Shown: positions 1 through 9,075 of the stretch, piece by piece
Layout: every line of letters starts with the position of its first letter
Numbering within the stretch: the first letter of the stretch is position 1
Assembly: GCA_001942185.1 (NCBI GenBank)
Contig: MKJV01000099.1
Location: 1-64,000, forward strand
DNA: 64,000 nucleotides
Direction: 5' to 3'
Source of the DNA: Pseudonocardia sp. CNS-004
GTDB lineage: Bacteria; Actinomycetota; Actinomycetes; Mycobacteriales; Pseudonocardiaceae
Position numbers and translations under genes: made by a program
The notes under the pieces: model-generated
Seen by the model: the letters and a program-made list of their open reading frames with translations, nothing else
Database searches by the model: none
Told to the model about the DNA's origin: nothing

Positions 1-751
1 GAGCGGGCCCGGGAGCAGGAACCCGGGCCGGTGATCGATCGGATGGCGGCCCGCCGCGCCGACGCACTCCTGGGCCTGGTCACCCGCACCCGCGCTGCCG
101 GCGACGGCGCCGCCGACGACGGCGACGCCCGCGGCGGCGAGGCTGCGCCGGTGGTCGAGCGCGGCAACACCCAGCTGGTCGTGCACCTCGACGTCAACTC
201 CGGGGCGGCCCGGATCGCCGGCGGCCCGGAGATCCCGGCCTCGACCACGGAACGCCTCGCCTGCGACGCCGAGTGCAGCTACTGCTCGATGACCGGGAGG
301 GGAACCGAATGTACCTGGGCGGTCCCGACGACTGGCCACCCCGGCCCAGATCACCGCACTCGTGGCACGAGACGGCCAGCGATGCCATTTCCCCGGCTGC
401 ACCCACACCCACTACCTCCAGGCACACCACGTGCGGCACTGGCTCCACGGCGGGCGTACCGATATCGACAACCTGGTCCTGATCTGCTCGTTTCATCACG
501 CCACCATCCACGACCACGGCTATCGCATCCGCCGGCGGCCGGAGCTGTGGGAATTCCTCCGACCGGACGGCACCCCGATCCCCGAACCGGTGGTACTGAA
601 CGGGAACACCGAAGGCCTCATCGAAATGCACACCTGGGACCGGCTGCGGATCGACCGCACAACCCTGTCCCCGCAGTGGTACGGCGAACGACTCGATGTG
701 GATCCGATCCTGGGCGCCCTGCTTCCGAAGAGGATCGCGGCGGCGGCCTGA
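1..751 (+). CDS. DUF222/HNH endonuclease (13E12 family), 3' part, frame broken twice
   Basis: The reading frame enters from the left edge, so the 5' end is missing. The first ~85 codons look like the end of a DUF222 domain. The C-terminal ~110 residues carry the HNH nuclease fold: a Cys pair in CHFPGCTH, then AHHVRHW and DNLVLICSFHH. Frame moves from 1 to 3 near position 270 and from 3 to 2 near 319; adding one base at each place restores a continuous family-typical sequence. These proteins are common, often multi-copy, in actinobacteria, and their cellular role is not settled. Family assignment is secure; whether the two breaks are real mutations or sequencing errors is open. Confidence 0.85.
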
Positions 752-758
752 CTTTGGG

Positions 759-774
759 GCGTTCCGCGGAACGC
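759..774. repeat. perfect 16-bp palindrome, copy 1
   Basis: GCGTTCCGCGGAACGC is a perfect palindrome with no loop. With the following TGG it is repeated identically exactly 300 bp downstream. It sits just after the stop codon of the HNH gene. A protein-binding site or an element boundary is more likely than a terminator, because there is no loop and no T run. Confidence 0.7.
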
Positions 775-1058
775 TGGACTGGTGGATCGGGACCACCGGA
801 TAGTGGCGTGGGCACCCGGCAGTGACGGTCTCGTCGAAATGCGGCGTGCCCCACGTCGGGGACGGCCGTCAACGCCACCACGGTGTTCGGTAGTGATCGC
901 AACCCAGCCACACCGGGCACGCAAGGCGAGGATGCGAAGGAGGCGACTGCGCCCGAGACCCCCCAGCGCGGAGGTCGAGGGCGGGGCCTTCGAGGGCGAC
1001 CAAGGCGCGCCCACGAGAGCCGGGCTACGAGGCAGCACCCCGGGCAGAACAGAGCCAT

Positions 1059-1074
1059 GCGTTCCGCGGAACGC
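1059..1074. repeat. perfect 16-bp palindrome, copy 2
   Basis: Identical to the copy at 759-774, in the same orientation with the same trailing TGG. It ends 7 bp before the stop codon of the leftward GntR gene, so the two copies frame the gene-less segment. Confidence 0.7.
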
Positions 1075-1081
1075 TGGGCTG

Positions 1082-1827
1082 TCAGTTGGTGCGCAGCACC
1101 ACGAACTGGAACCGGCCTTCGACGAAGTACGTGCGGCTGTAGGCGACCGCGCTGCCGCGCCGGCTGAAGTGCACCTGGTCCAGCAGGACGTAGAGGCCCG
1201 GCACCGGCTTCTGCGGGCCCCATCCGATCGACTCGTCGCTGATGGCGTGCACCTCGGCGAGCGCGCGGGCCGGCATCAGCCCGGCCGCGGAGAGCGTGGC
1301 GAACAGGCTTCCCGCCCCGAGCTCGTCGACCAGCTCGGCGGGGAAGCCGGCCAGCGGCACCACGTCGTAGGAGTACGCCACGGCCTCCCCGTCGGCGAGG
1401 ATCATCCGCTCCACCGCGAGCACCTCGGCACCCGTCGGGATGCCGAGCTTGGCCGCCTCCACGGCGGTCGACGGGCGCTGCTCCCGGGAATGGCGCTCCA
1501 TCCCCGGCTCGTGGCCCATCTCGCGGATGGTGTCGCTGATCGAGCGCAGCTCCTGCAGCCCGGCGCGATCCCGGCGCCGAAGTCGCTGACGAACGAGCCG
1601 GTGCCGTGGCGGATGTCGACCAGACCCTGCGCCTCCAGCGTGCGCAGCGCCGTGCGGACCGTGACCCGGGAGACCTCGTAGCGGCGCACGAGCTCCGCCT
1701 CGCTGGGCAGCCGCTCCCCCGGCGCGTACTCCCCCGACATGATCCGCGCCCGCACGTCCTCGGCGAGCCTGCGCGCCAGCGAGGTGCGGGAACCGAGCGA
1801 CCCACCCAACGACGTCGACACGACCAC
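1082..1827 (-). CDS. GntR-family (HutC/UTRA) transcriptional regulator, frame broken once
   Basis: The N-terminal ~70 residues form a winged helix-turn-helix typical of GntR proteins (ARRLAEDVRARIMSGEY, SRVTVRTALRTLEAQGLV, HGTGSFVS). The C-terminal ~150 residues form a UTRA effector domain (LAVERMILADGEAVAYSYD, ISDESIGWG). The two parts lie in different frames that join near 1565, where one added base restores continuity. The GTG start at 1827 is only 16 bp from operator-like dyads in the divergent promoter region. From position it most likely autoregulates and controls the methylthioribose-type operon starting at 1907, with a phosphorylated or free pentose derivative as candidate effector. 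That effector is inference. Confidence 0.85.
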
Positions 1828-1837
1828 AGAGTAGCGG

Positions 1838-1866
1838 TTGACAGTCGTCCTACATCTCCATAGCGT
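1838..1866 (+). promoter_or_regulatory. sigma70-type promoter of the mtnA-like operon
   Basis: A perfect -35 box TTGACA (1838-1843) is separated by 17 bp from TAGCGT (1861-1866), which matches the actinobacterial -10 pattern TANNNT. Transcription would begin near 1873, about 34 bp before the mtnA-like start. Both candidate operator dyads overlap or abut it. Confidence 0.65.
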
Positions 1867-1888
1867 CGGCGGGAGTCGTAGGACGACT
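1843..1888. promoter_or_regulatory. two GntR-type operator dyads
   Basis: The downstream site (1874-1888) is a perfect dyad AGTCGT-N3-ACGACT. The upstream site (1843-1857) has the same AGTCGT left arm and N3 spacer, but a degenerate right arm ACATCT. The upstream copy lies in the spacer between -35 and -10, and the downstream copy falls at the predicted transcription start. This arrangement suits steric repression by the divergent GntR protein. Confidence 0.55.
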
Positions 1889-1906
1889 GACAGCTCGGGA
1901 GGCGGT

Positions 1907-2943
1907 GTGGCCGTCAGGACGGTGGAGTGGCTCGACGAGCCGGTCGCGGCGGTGCGGCTGCTCGACCAGACCCGCCTGCCGGTCGAGGAGGTCTACCTCG
2001 AGGCCGTTGACGTCGACACGCTCGTCGATGCGATCGTCCGCCTCGTCGTCCGCGGCGCCCCCGCGCTCGGCGCGGTCGGGGCGCTCGGCGTCGCGGTCGC
2101 CATCGCGCAGGGCGAGCGGGAGGGGTGGGACGACTCGCGCCTGCGCCGTGAGATCGCCCGGCTGCGCGATGCCCGCCCGACCGCGGTGAACCTCGCCTGG
2201 GCCGTCGACCGCGTCGTGACGTTCCTGCCCGACGGGCCGGACGCGGTGCTCGCCGAGGCCCGCCGGGTGTTCGACGAGGACGTCGCCGCCAACCACGCGC
2301 TGTCAGAGCGGGGCGCCGACTGGCTGCTCCGGCGCTGCCCCGACCGCCCGTTGCGGGTGCTCACCCACTGCAACACCGGGACGCTCGCCGCCACCGCCTG
2401 GGGCACCGCGCTCGGGATCGTCCGCGAGCTGCACGCGCGCGGGCGGATCGACGTGGTGCACGTCGACGAGACCCGGCCGCTGCTGCAGGGCTCGCGGCTC
2501 ACCGCGTGGGAACTGGCGGCCGACGGCATCGACCACGTCGTGCAGGTCGACAGCGCGGCGGCGGGCGCGATCCTGCGCGGGCTGGTCGACGCCGTCGTCA
2601 TCGGCGCGACCGCATCGCGGCCAACGGCGACACCGCCAACAAGGTCGGGTCGGTCGGGCTGGCGCTGGCGTGCGCCGACGCCGGCATCCCGTTCGTCGTG
2701 GCCGCACCGTGGTCCACGGTCGACCTGGCGACGCCGGACGGGGCGGGCATCACGATCGAGGAACGGGCGGCAGCAGAGGTCGTCGCGCTCGGCGGGGTGC
2801 CCACCGCGCCCGCGGGCAGCCGGGTGTTCAACCCGGCGTTCGACGTCACGCCCGCCCGCCTCATCGACGCCGTCGTCACCGAGCGCGGTGTCGCCGAACC
2901 GAAGCTCCGCCCCGACATGACGGCGGTCAGCCAGCCACTTTGA
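1907..2943 (+). CDS. mtnA: S-methyl-5-thioribose-1-phosphate isomerase homologue, frame broken once
   Basis: The MtnA family isomerises 5-methylthioribose-1-phosphate, or related 5-deoxypentose-1-phosphates, to the ribulose form. Visible motifs are VRGAPALGAVGALG near residue 45, the catalytic-Cys motif THCNTGTLA near residue 155, and after the frame change IAANGDTANKVGSVGLA with the catalytic Asp just before it. The frame moves near 2607, where a single G restores the GADRIAANGD motif. GTG at 1907 is preferred to the upstream ATG at 1838 because GGGAGG lies 5 bp before it and it is downstream of the promoter. First gene of an operon with a sugar ABC importer and a kinase. Total length about 345 aa, normal for the family. 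Confidence 0.88.
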
Positions 2944-2961
2944 GGCCCGAAGGAGATGTCA

Positions 2962-4086
2962 GTGACGACACTCGTGACGCGCGCCCGAGCCACCGCCCGG
3001 GCCGGAGCTGCACTGCTGGGTTCGGCCCTGCTGCTGGCGGCCTGCTCGCAGGACCTCGGCCCTGGCGGCGGGCAGGCCGCGGCACCGGAGACGGCCACGG
3101 TGCAGGAGGCCACCGGGCAGGCGCCGGCCCCGTTCTCGGGCGAGGAACCCGTGCGCGTCGCGCTGGTGCAGAACAGCGGGGCGGGTGACTACTTCCAGCA
3201 GTGGACCAACGGGGCCCGCCAGCAGGCCGCCGCGCTGGGCATCGAGCTGCAGGTCTACGACGCCCAGGCCGACAACGCGCGCCAGGCCACCGACATGCAG
3301 ACCGCGATCGGCTCGGGCGTGGACGCGATCATCGTCGACCACGGGCAATCCGACACCATGTGCCCGCTCATCAACGACGGGCTGGCCGCCGGGCTCCCCG
3401 TCGTCATCTACGACGTCGAGATCACCGAATGCGCGCCGGAGGCCGTGGAGACGGCGCAGGACGACGCGAACCTCGCGAGCCTGATCCTCGGCAAGATGAC
3501 CGAGGACCTGGGGCCGGGCAAGCCGGTGGGCTACGTGAACGTGCTCGGTATCGCGCCGCTCGACCGCAGGCACGCCGTCTGGGAGCAAGTGCGCGCGGAG
3601 AACGGCTGGGAGCAGCAGTTCTTCGTCGGCGAGTTCACCAACTCGGTGGCCACCGACAACGCGCAGCTCGTCGACGCCGCCCTGAAGGCCAACCTGGGGG
3701 TCGCGGGCATCTTCGCGCCCTACGACGAGCTGACCAAGGGCACGGTCTCCGCGGTGCAGCAGAACGGGCTCGAAGCCGGCATCCGCGTCTACGGCGTGGA
3801 CATCTCGACCGCCGACATCGAGGTCATGACGGCCGAGGGCAGCCCGTGGGTCGCCACCGCGACGACCGACCCCAACGCCATCGGCGCCGCCGTGGTCCGC
3901 ACGACCGCGCTGGAGCTCGCGGGCCAGCTCAGTTCCAATGAAGTGGTGTTCCCCGGCACGCTCGTGACGCAGGACCTCCTGCGGGAGAGCGGCATCCAGA
4001 ACCTCGCGCAGCTGCGCGAGAAGCTGCCGGAGCTGAACATGACGAGCGTCGCGACGGCGGACTGGATCCCCGTCGTCAACTTCTAG
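2962..4086 (+). CDS. sugar ABC transporter substrate-binding lipoprotein
   Basis: A lipoprotein signal peptide ends in the lipobox LLAACS, followed by a Pro/Ala-rich linker and a periplasmic-binding-protein type I fold of the ribose/xylose group (about 340 residues; VRVALVQNSGAGDYFQQW, DAIIVDHGQ, VATATTDPNAIGAA). It should capture a pentose-like substrate for the ATPase and permease encoded next. GTG 2962 is chosen over ATG 2956 because AAGGAG (2950-2955) sits 6 bp upstream of the GTG but only touches the ATG. The frame is intact. The substrate is not readable from sequence; its neighbours suggest methylthioribose or 5-deoxyribose. Confidence 0.85.
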   Translation: MTTLVTRARATARAGAALLGSALLLAACSQDLGPGGGQAAAPETATVQEATGQAPAPFSGEEPVRVALVQNSGAGDYFQQWTNGARQQAAALGIELQVYDAQADNARQATDMQTAIGSGVDAIIVDHGQSDTMCPLINDGLAAGLPVVIYDVEITECAPEAVETAQDDANLASLILGKMTEDLGPGKPVGYVNVLGIAPLDRRHAVWEQVRAENGWEQQFFVGEFTNSVATDNAQLVDAALKANLGVAGIFAPYDELTKGTVSAVQQNGLEAGIRVYGVDISTADIEVMTAEGSPWVATATTDPNAIGAAVVRTTALELAGQLSSNEVVFPGTLVTQDLLRESGIQNLAQLREKLPELNMTSVATADWIPVVNF

Positions 4087-5620
4087 TGGCAACCGTCGAG
4101 CTGCACGACGTGCAGCACGCGTTCGGCGGCAACCCGGTGCTGCGCGGGGTCAGCATCGGGTGGGACGCGGGCGAGGTGCTCGCGCTGATGGGCGCCAACG
4201 GCGCGGGCAAGTCCACGCTGATCAAGGTGCTGGCCGGGGTGCACCCGCTGCAGCACGGCCGGATCAGCGTGGACGGCACGCCCCTCTCCGCCGCCGACGG
4301 CCCGCTCGCGGCGCGCAGGCTCGGCATCGAGACCGTGCACCAGCGGATCGACGAGGGCGTCGTCCCGGGCCTGTCGGTGGCGGAGAACCTGCTGTTCGAG
4401 CGCATCGCGCAGGCCGAGCTGCCCGCGGTCGGCTCGCTGCGCAGGCTGCTCCCCGCGGCCCGCGAGGTCGCGGCGGGCCTCGGGCTCGACTGGAGCGACG
4501 CGACCCTGCGTCGCGACGTCCACGAGTTGGGGATCGCCGACCAGCAGCTCGTGCTGCTCGCGCGGCGCTCTCGCGCCGTCCACGGCTGCTGGTGCTCGAC
4601 GAGCCGACCTCGGCGCTGTCCGCCGCCGAGACCGACCGGCTCTTCGGCGTCGTCGACGACCTGCGCCGCGGCGGTGTCGCGGTCCTCTACGTCTCCCACC
4701 GCATCGGGGAGATCGACCGGCTCGCCGACCGGATCGCCGTGCTGCGCGACGGGAACATCCGTTCCGAGCAGACGAAGCCGTTCGACTGGCCGTCCGCGGT
4801 GCGCGACATGCTCGGCGAGCGGGGCGCGCAGGAGCTCGCCGAGGTCCACGACCGGCGCGGCGACGAGACCGCGCTGGAGCTGCGTGGGGTGCAACTGTTC
4901 CCCCGGAGTGCACCGTTCGACCTGACGCTGCGGCACGGCGAGGTCACCGGGGTCGTCGGCCTGCTCGGGGCCGGCAAGAGCGAGCTCGCACTCGGCGTGT
5001 TCGGTGCGCAGCCGTTCCCGGCCGGGACGATGCGCCTCGGCGCCGAGTCCTACGCCCCCGCCTCCCCCGCGGACGCGGTGGCGCGCGAGGTCTACCTGGT
5101 GCCCGAGGACCGCGCGGCGCAGGCCATGCTCCCCGGCTGGTCGATCGCGCGCACCGCGTCCTTGCCGTTCCTGCGGGCGCTCTCGCGCCGCGGCGTCGTG
5201 GCGCGCGGGAAGGAACGCGCCGACGGGCGGGCCGTGGTCGAGCGCTTCGACGTCGTGGCCTCCTCGGAGACCCAGCGCGTGGACGCGCTGTCCGGCGGCA
5301 ACCAGCAGAAGGTCGTGGTGGGACGGTGGCTGCGCGGGCGGCCGCGGGTGATGGTGCTCGACGAGCCGTTCCGCGGGATCGACATCGGCGCCCGCCACGA
5401 CCTGTCCCACCGGGTGCGCGAGCTCGCCGCAGGCGGGTCGGCGGTGCTCGTGCTCGCCGCGGACGTGGACGAGGTGCTCGAGGTGGCCGACCGGGTGGTC
5501 GTGCTCGTCGAGGGCGTCCCCCGGCTCGACGCGCGCACCGTCGACGTGACCCGGGACCGGATCGTCGCGCAGATGGCGGCGCTCCACGGAGAAGGGCTCC
5601 ACGGAGAAGGGGTGGCCTGA
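4086..5620 (+). CDS. ribose-type ABC importer ATPase (two ABC domains), frame broken once
   Basis: This is an RbsA-like tandem ATPase of about 510 residues. The first domain has Walker A GANGAGKST and, after the frame change, Walker B LLVLDEPTSAL. The second has the degenerate Walker A GLLGAGKS, signature SGGNQQK and VMVLDEPFRGID. The frame moves near 4565; one added G restores the link LLARALSRRPRLLVLDEPT. The GTG start shares one base with the stop codon of the binding-protein gene, indicating translational coupling. Near the 3' end a 15-bp tandem duplication (5582-5611) encodes LHGEG twice. Confidence 0.87.
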
Positions 5621-6679
5621 GTGGCGATGCCGAAGACCGAGACCGAACGGGCGGCCGCCGCGGCTGCGCCCGAGCCCCGCCCCGGCGCGCGCGAGCTCGC
5701 CGTCCGGTACGGGTTCATCGCGATCACGGTGGCGCTGTTCGTCTTCTTCGCCGTCACCGAGGAGACCTTCCGGCAACCGAGCACCCTGTTCTCGATGCTG
5801 AAGTTCGCCTCCGTGGTGGCCGTCGTCGGGCTCGGGGTGACGCTGACGATGGTGGTGGGCGGCTCGACCTGTCCGTCGGGGCCGTCGCCGGGATGGCGGT
5901 GACGATCTCCGCGATGACCATGGTGATCTACGCGCAGGTCGGGGGCGTCGCGGTCGTGCTGGTGCTGCTCGCCGGCGCGCTCATCGGGGCGGTCAACGCG
6001 CTGCTCATCGTCGTGCTGCGGATCCCCGACCTGCTCGCCACGCTCGCCTCGATGTTCGTCGTCATGGGGCTCAAGCTCGTGCCGGTGGACGGCCAGTCGG
6101 TGTCGTCGGGCATGGTGTTGCGCGACGGGAGCGTGCGCCCGGCCGCTTCACCCCGGACTTCCTCGCCATCGACCGCGCGTTCGTCGGCCCGGTCCCGCTG
6201 CCGGTCCTCATCGTCGGCCTGCTCGCCGCCGCCACCTGGTTCTTCCTCACCCGCACCCGCTGGGGCCGGCTGATGTACGCCGTGGGCGCCAACCCGGAGG
6301 CGTCCCGGCTCGCCGCGTCCGGGTGGGCCGCTACCGCGCGCTCGCCTACGTCCTGTCCGGGGTGTTCGCCGCGATCGGCGGGCTCATCCTGTCCGCGCGC
6401 ATCGGCCAGGGCGACATCAGCGCGGGCAACTCCCTGCTGCTCGACGCGGTCGCCGTGGCCCTGGTCGGCACGTCGGTGCTGGGCCTGGGCCGCCCGAACG
6501 CCTGGGGCACGATCCTCGGCGCCGTCCTCGTCGGCATCCTCATCACCGGCCTGACGATCACCGGGTTCCCCTACTACGGGCAGGACGTCGTCAAGGGGAT
6601 CGTCCTGCTGCTCGCCCTGCTGTTCTCGTTCACCCTGTCGCGGCGCCGCTCCCGGTACACGCCCGCCGCGGTGATCTGA
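5621..6679 (+). CDS. ribose-type ABC importer permease, frame broken three times
   Basis: This is an RbsC-family membrane permease of about 350 residues with roughly eight to ten hydrophobic segments. Family motifs are VVAVVGLGVTLTMVVGG, DLSVGAVAGMAV, LATLASMFVVMG, RWGRLMYAVGANPEASRLA, and the C-terminal block RPNAWGTILGAVLVGILITGL. The frame steps 2-1-3-2 at about 5863, 6142 and 6322, each repaired by one base in a G/C run. GTG 5621 directly follows the ATPase stop codon; ATG 5627 is an alternative. It pairs with the two preceding genes to make a complete importer. Confidence 0.85.
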
Positions 6680-6691
6680 AGGAGCGCGACG

Positions 6692-7948
6692 ATGACGACG
6701 GACGCCGCCCTCGAGGCGCCCTACGAGATCCTCACCCCGCAGAGCGCAGCCGCGTACGTCCGCTCCCGCCCGGGCCTCGCATCGCGCATCGACGCCGACG
6801 ACATCGGCTCCGTGCGCGAGATCGGCGACGGCAACCTCAACCTCGTGTTCGTGCTCACCGACGGCAGCGGCCGGGGGCTCGTGCTGAAGCAGGCGCTGCC
6901 CTACGTCCGGCTGGTCGGGCCGAGCTGGCGCCTCACCCCCGACCGGGCGCGCCACGAGGCCGAGGCACTCCGGCTGCACGGGCAGCTCGCCCCCGACCTC
7001 GTGCCGCAGCTCTACGACTACGACCCCGACCGCTACGTCCTCGCCATCGAGGACCTGTCCGACCACCGCGTCTGGCGCACCGCCCTGAACGACGGCCTGC
7101 GCCACGACGGCGCCGCGGAGGCGATGGGCCGCTACGTCGCCGCCGTCGCGTTCGGCACGTCGGTGCTCGGCATGGACGCGGCGGACCGCGCGAGCACCCT
7201 CGCCGCCGCCGTCAACCCCGAGCTGTGCCTCATCACCGAGGACCTCGTGTTCACCGAGCCGTACGTCGACGCGGGGCGCAACAGCGTGCTACCGGCGAAC
7301 GAGGCCGATGCCGCCGAGCTCGCCGCCGACCGCACCATGGTCGACGCGATGGGGCAGGCGAAGTGGACGTTCATGACCCGCGCCGAGGCACTCCTGCACG
7401 GCGACCTGCACACCGGGTCGGTGATGGTCCGCGCAGTCGACGGCGACGAGGGCCGGGTCGACTCGGTGCGCGCGTTCGACTCCGAGTTCGCCTTCTACGG
7501 CCCGGTGGCGTTCGACCTCGGCGCCCTGTGGGGCAACTACGTCATCGCCGCGGCCCGCGCCACCGCCCTCGGCGACGACGAGCGCGCCGCGTGGGCGCTG
7601 GGGCTGTGCACCCGCACCTGGGACGCCTTCGAGGCCGGGTTCCGCGAGGCGTGGACGGACGGGCGCGTCGACCCGCGCATGTTCGGCGACGACCTGCGCG
7701 AGCACCTGCTCGCGACGTGGCGCGCCGAGGCCTGGCTGTTCGGCGCCGCGAAGATGACCCGGCGCATCGTCGGGCTGGCCAAGACCACCGACATCGAGAC
7801 CCTCCCCCCGCCGCTGCGCGAGGGCGCCGCCCGCGGGGTGCTGCGGACCGCGCGCCGTTGGGTCCGCGAGCGCGGGGTCGACAGCACGCCCCGCCGGGCC
7901 GAGGACGTGGCCGGGGAACTGCTCGCGGCCACGGCGACACGCGGCTGA
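6692..7948 (+). CDS. mtnK: S-methyl-5-thioribose kinase homologue
   Basis: An intact 418-residue member of the MtnK family, which phosphorylates 5-methylthioribose (or 5-deoxyribose) at C1 using ATP and has a protein-kinase-like/APH fold. Hallmarks are EIGDGNLNLVFVL near residue 45, KQALPYVRLVGPSW near residue 70, the catalytic loop LLHGDLHTGSVMV near residue 235, and DSEFAFYGPVAFDLG carrying the metal-binding acid. ATG at 6692 has GGAG 8 bp upstream. With the isomerase it would convert an imported 5-substituted ribose to the ribulose-1-phosphate. Confidence 0.9.
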   Translation: MTTDAALEAPYEILTPQSAAAYVRSRPGLASRIDADDIGSVREIGDGNLNLVFVLTDGSGRGLVLKQALPYVRLVGPSWRLTPDRARHEAEALRLHGQLAPDLVPQLYDYDPDRYVLAIEDLSDHRVWRTALNDGLRHDGAAEAMGRYVAAVAFGTSVLGMDAADRASTLAAAVNPELCLITEDLVFTEPYVDAGRNSVLPANEADAAELAADRTMVDAMGQAKWTFMTRAEALLHGDLHTGSVMVRAVDGDEGRVDSVRAFDSEFAFYGPVAFDLGALWGNYVIAAARATALGDDERAAWALGLCTRTWDAFEAGFREAWTDGRVDPRMFGDDLREHLLATWRAEAWLFGAAKMTRRIVGLAKTTDIETLPPPLREGAARGVLRTARRWVRERGVDSTPRRAEDVAGELLAATATRG

Positions 7949-7969
7949 CCGGTAGTAGTTTCGTCGGCG

Positions 7970-9075
7970 ATGAAGATCACGAACATCCGCCTCGACCGCC
8001 TGCGGCTGCGCCTGTCCCCGCCCTTCGCGGCCGCGTGGGACCCGCGGCCGCGGGAGCACTTCGACGCCACCATCGTGCGGGTGGAGACCGACGAGGGGCT
8101 CGTCGGGATCGGCTCCGGCGACACGATGGACGGCTTCTCCGGGCACGAGCACCTGTTCGTCGGGCGCGACCCGCTCGACATCGCCCGGCACGTCCGCACG
8201 ATCGAGACGATCAACTTCCACTCCGGCCGTTTCTGGCCGCTGGAGGTGGCGCTGTGGGACATCCTGGGCCAGGTGGCGGGGTTGCCGGTGGCGACGTTGC
8301 TGGGGAACGTGCACCGGCGGGTGCCGGTCTACGCCTCGTGCGGCGAGCTCAAGGCGCCCGGCGAGCGCGCGGAGTCCGCGCTGGCGCTGCGCGAGCAGGG
8401 CTTCCGCGCGATGAAGATCCGCATCGCCCGGGACCGCATCGACGAGGGCATCGCGGCGGTCGCCGCCACGCGGGACGCGGTCGGCGACGACCTCGAGATC
8501 ATGGTCGACCTCAACCAGTCGTGGCGGATGGCGGGGGACATCCAACCCGCCCTGGACTACCCGACGGTGCGGCACACCGTCGAGCGGCTGCGCGATCTGG
8601 GCGTTTTCTGGGTCGAGGAGCCCCTCCCCTACCAGGACGTCGCCGGGCTCAAGGCGTTGCGCAGCGCCACCGGGGTGCGCATCGCGGGCGGGGAGATGCT
8701 CGACAGCGTCAGCCAGATCCTCGGCTACCTCGAAGGCGACGCGCTCGACGTCTACCAGATGGACGTCGTGCTCGCCGTCGGCATGACGCGCGCCCGGACG
8801 CTCGCCGAGCTCGCCCACCTCAAGCACCGCAGTTTCACCCCGCACACCTGGACGAACGGCATCGGCGTGCTGGCCAACCTGCACGTCGCCGCGGGCGTCG
8901 GTGGCGGGCCCTACTTCGAGTACCCGTACGACCCACCGGGCTGGACCCCGCAGCGCCGGGACTTCGTGCTCGCCGAGCCGCTGCAGGTCGGCGCCGACGG
9001 CTGCCTCGCCGTTCCCCAGGTCCCGGGTCTCGCGTCCGGCTCGACGAGGCGGCCCTGCGGCGGTGGGCGGCGTGA
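7970..9075 (+). CDS. enolase-superfamily (mandelate racemase group) sugar-acid dehydratase-like protein, frame broken near 3' end
   Basis: About 368 residues. The metal-ligand set Asp-Glu-Glu is visible in MVDLNQSW, WVEEPL and IAGGEM. The general acid/base elements are MKIRIA (K-x-R) and the His of FTPHTWTNGIG, paired with the Asp of YQMDVV, which places it in the mandelate-racemase subgroup rather than muconate cycloisomerases. That subgroup mostly dehydrates aldonates. The frame shifts near 9031; one base restores a C-terminus ending LDEAALRRWAA. It lies 21 bp after mtnK and overlaps the next gene by 4 bp, so it belongs to the operon. Its substrate is unknown. Confidence 0.82.

Larger units (their letters stand above)
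752..1081. other. gene-less segment between convergent genes
   Basis: This 330-bp stretch lies between the 3' ends of the HNH gene and the GntR gene. Open frames here have no recognisable protein character. The only clear structure is a pair of identical 16-bp palindromes, one near each end. Confidence 0.6.
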
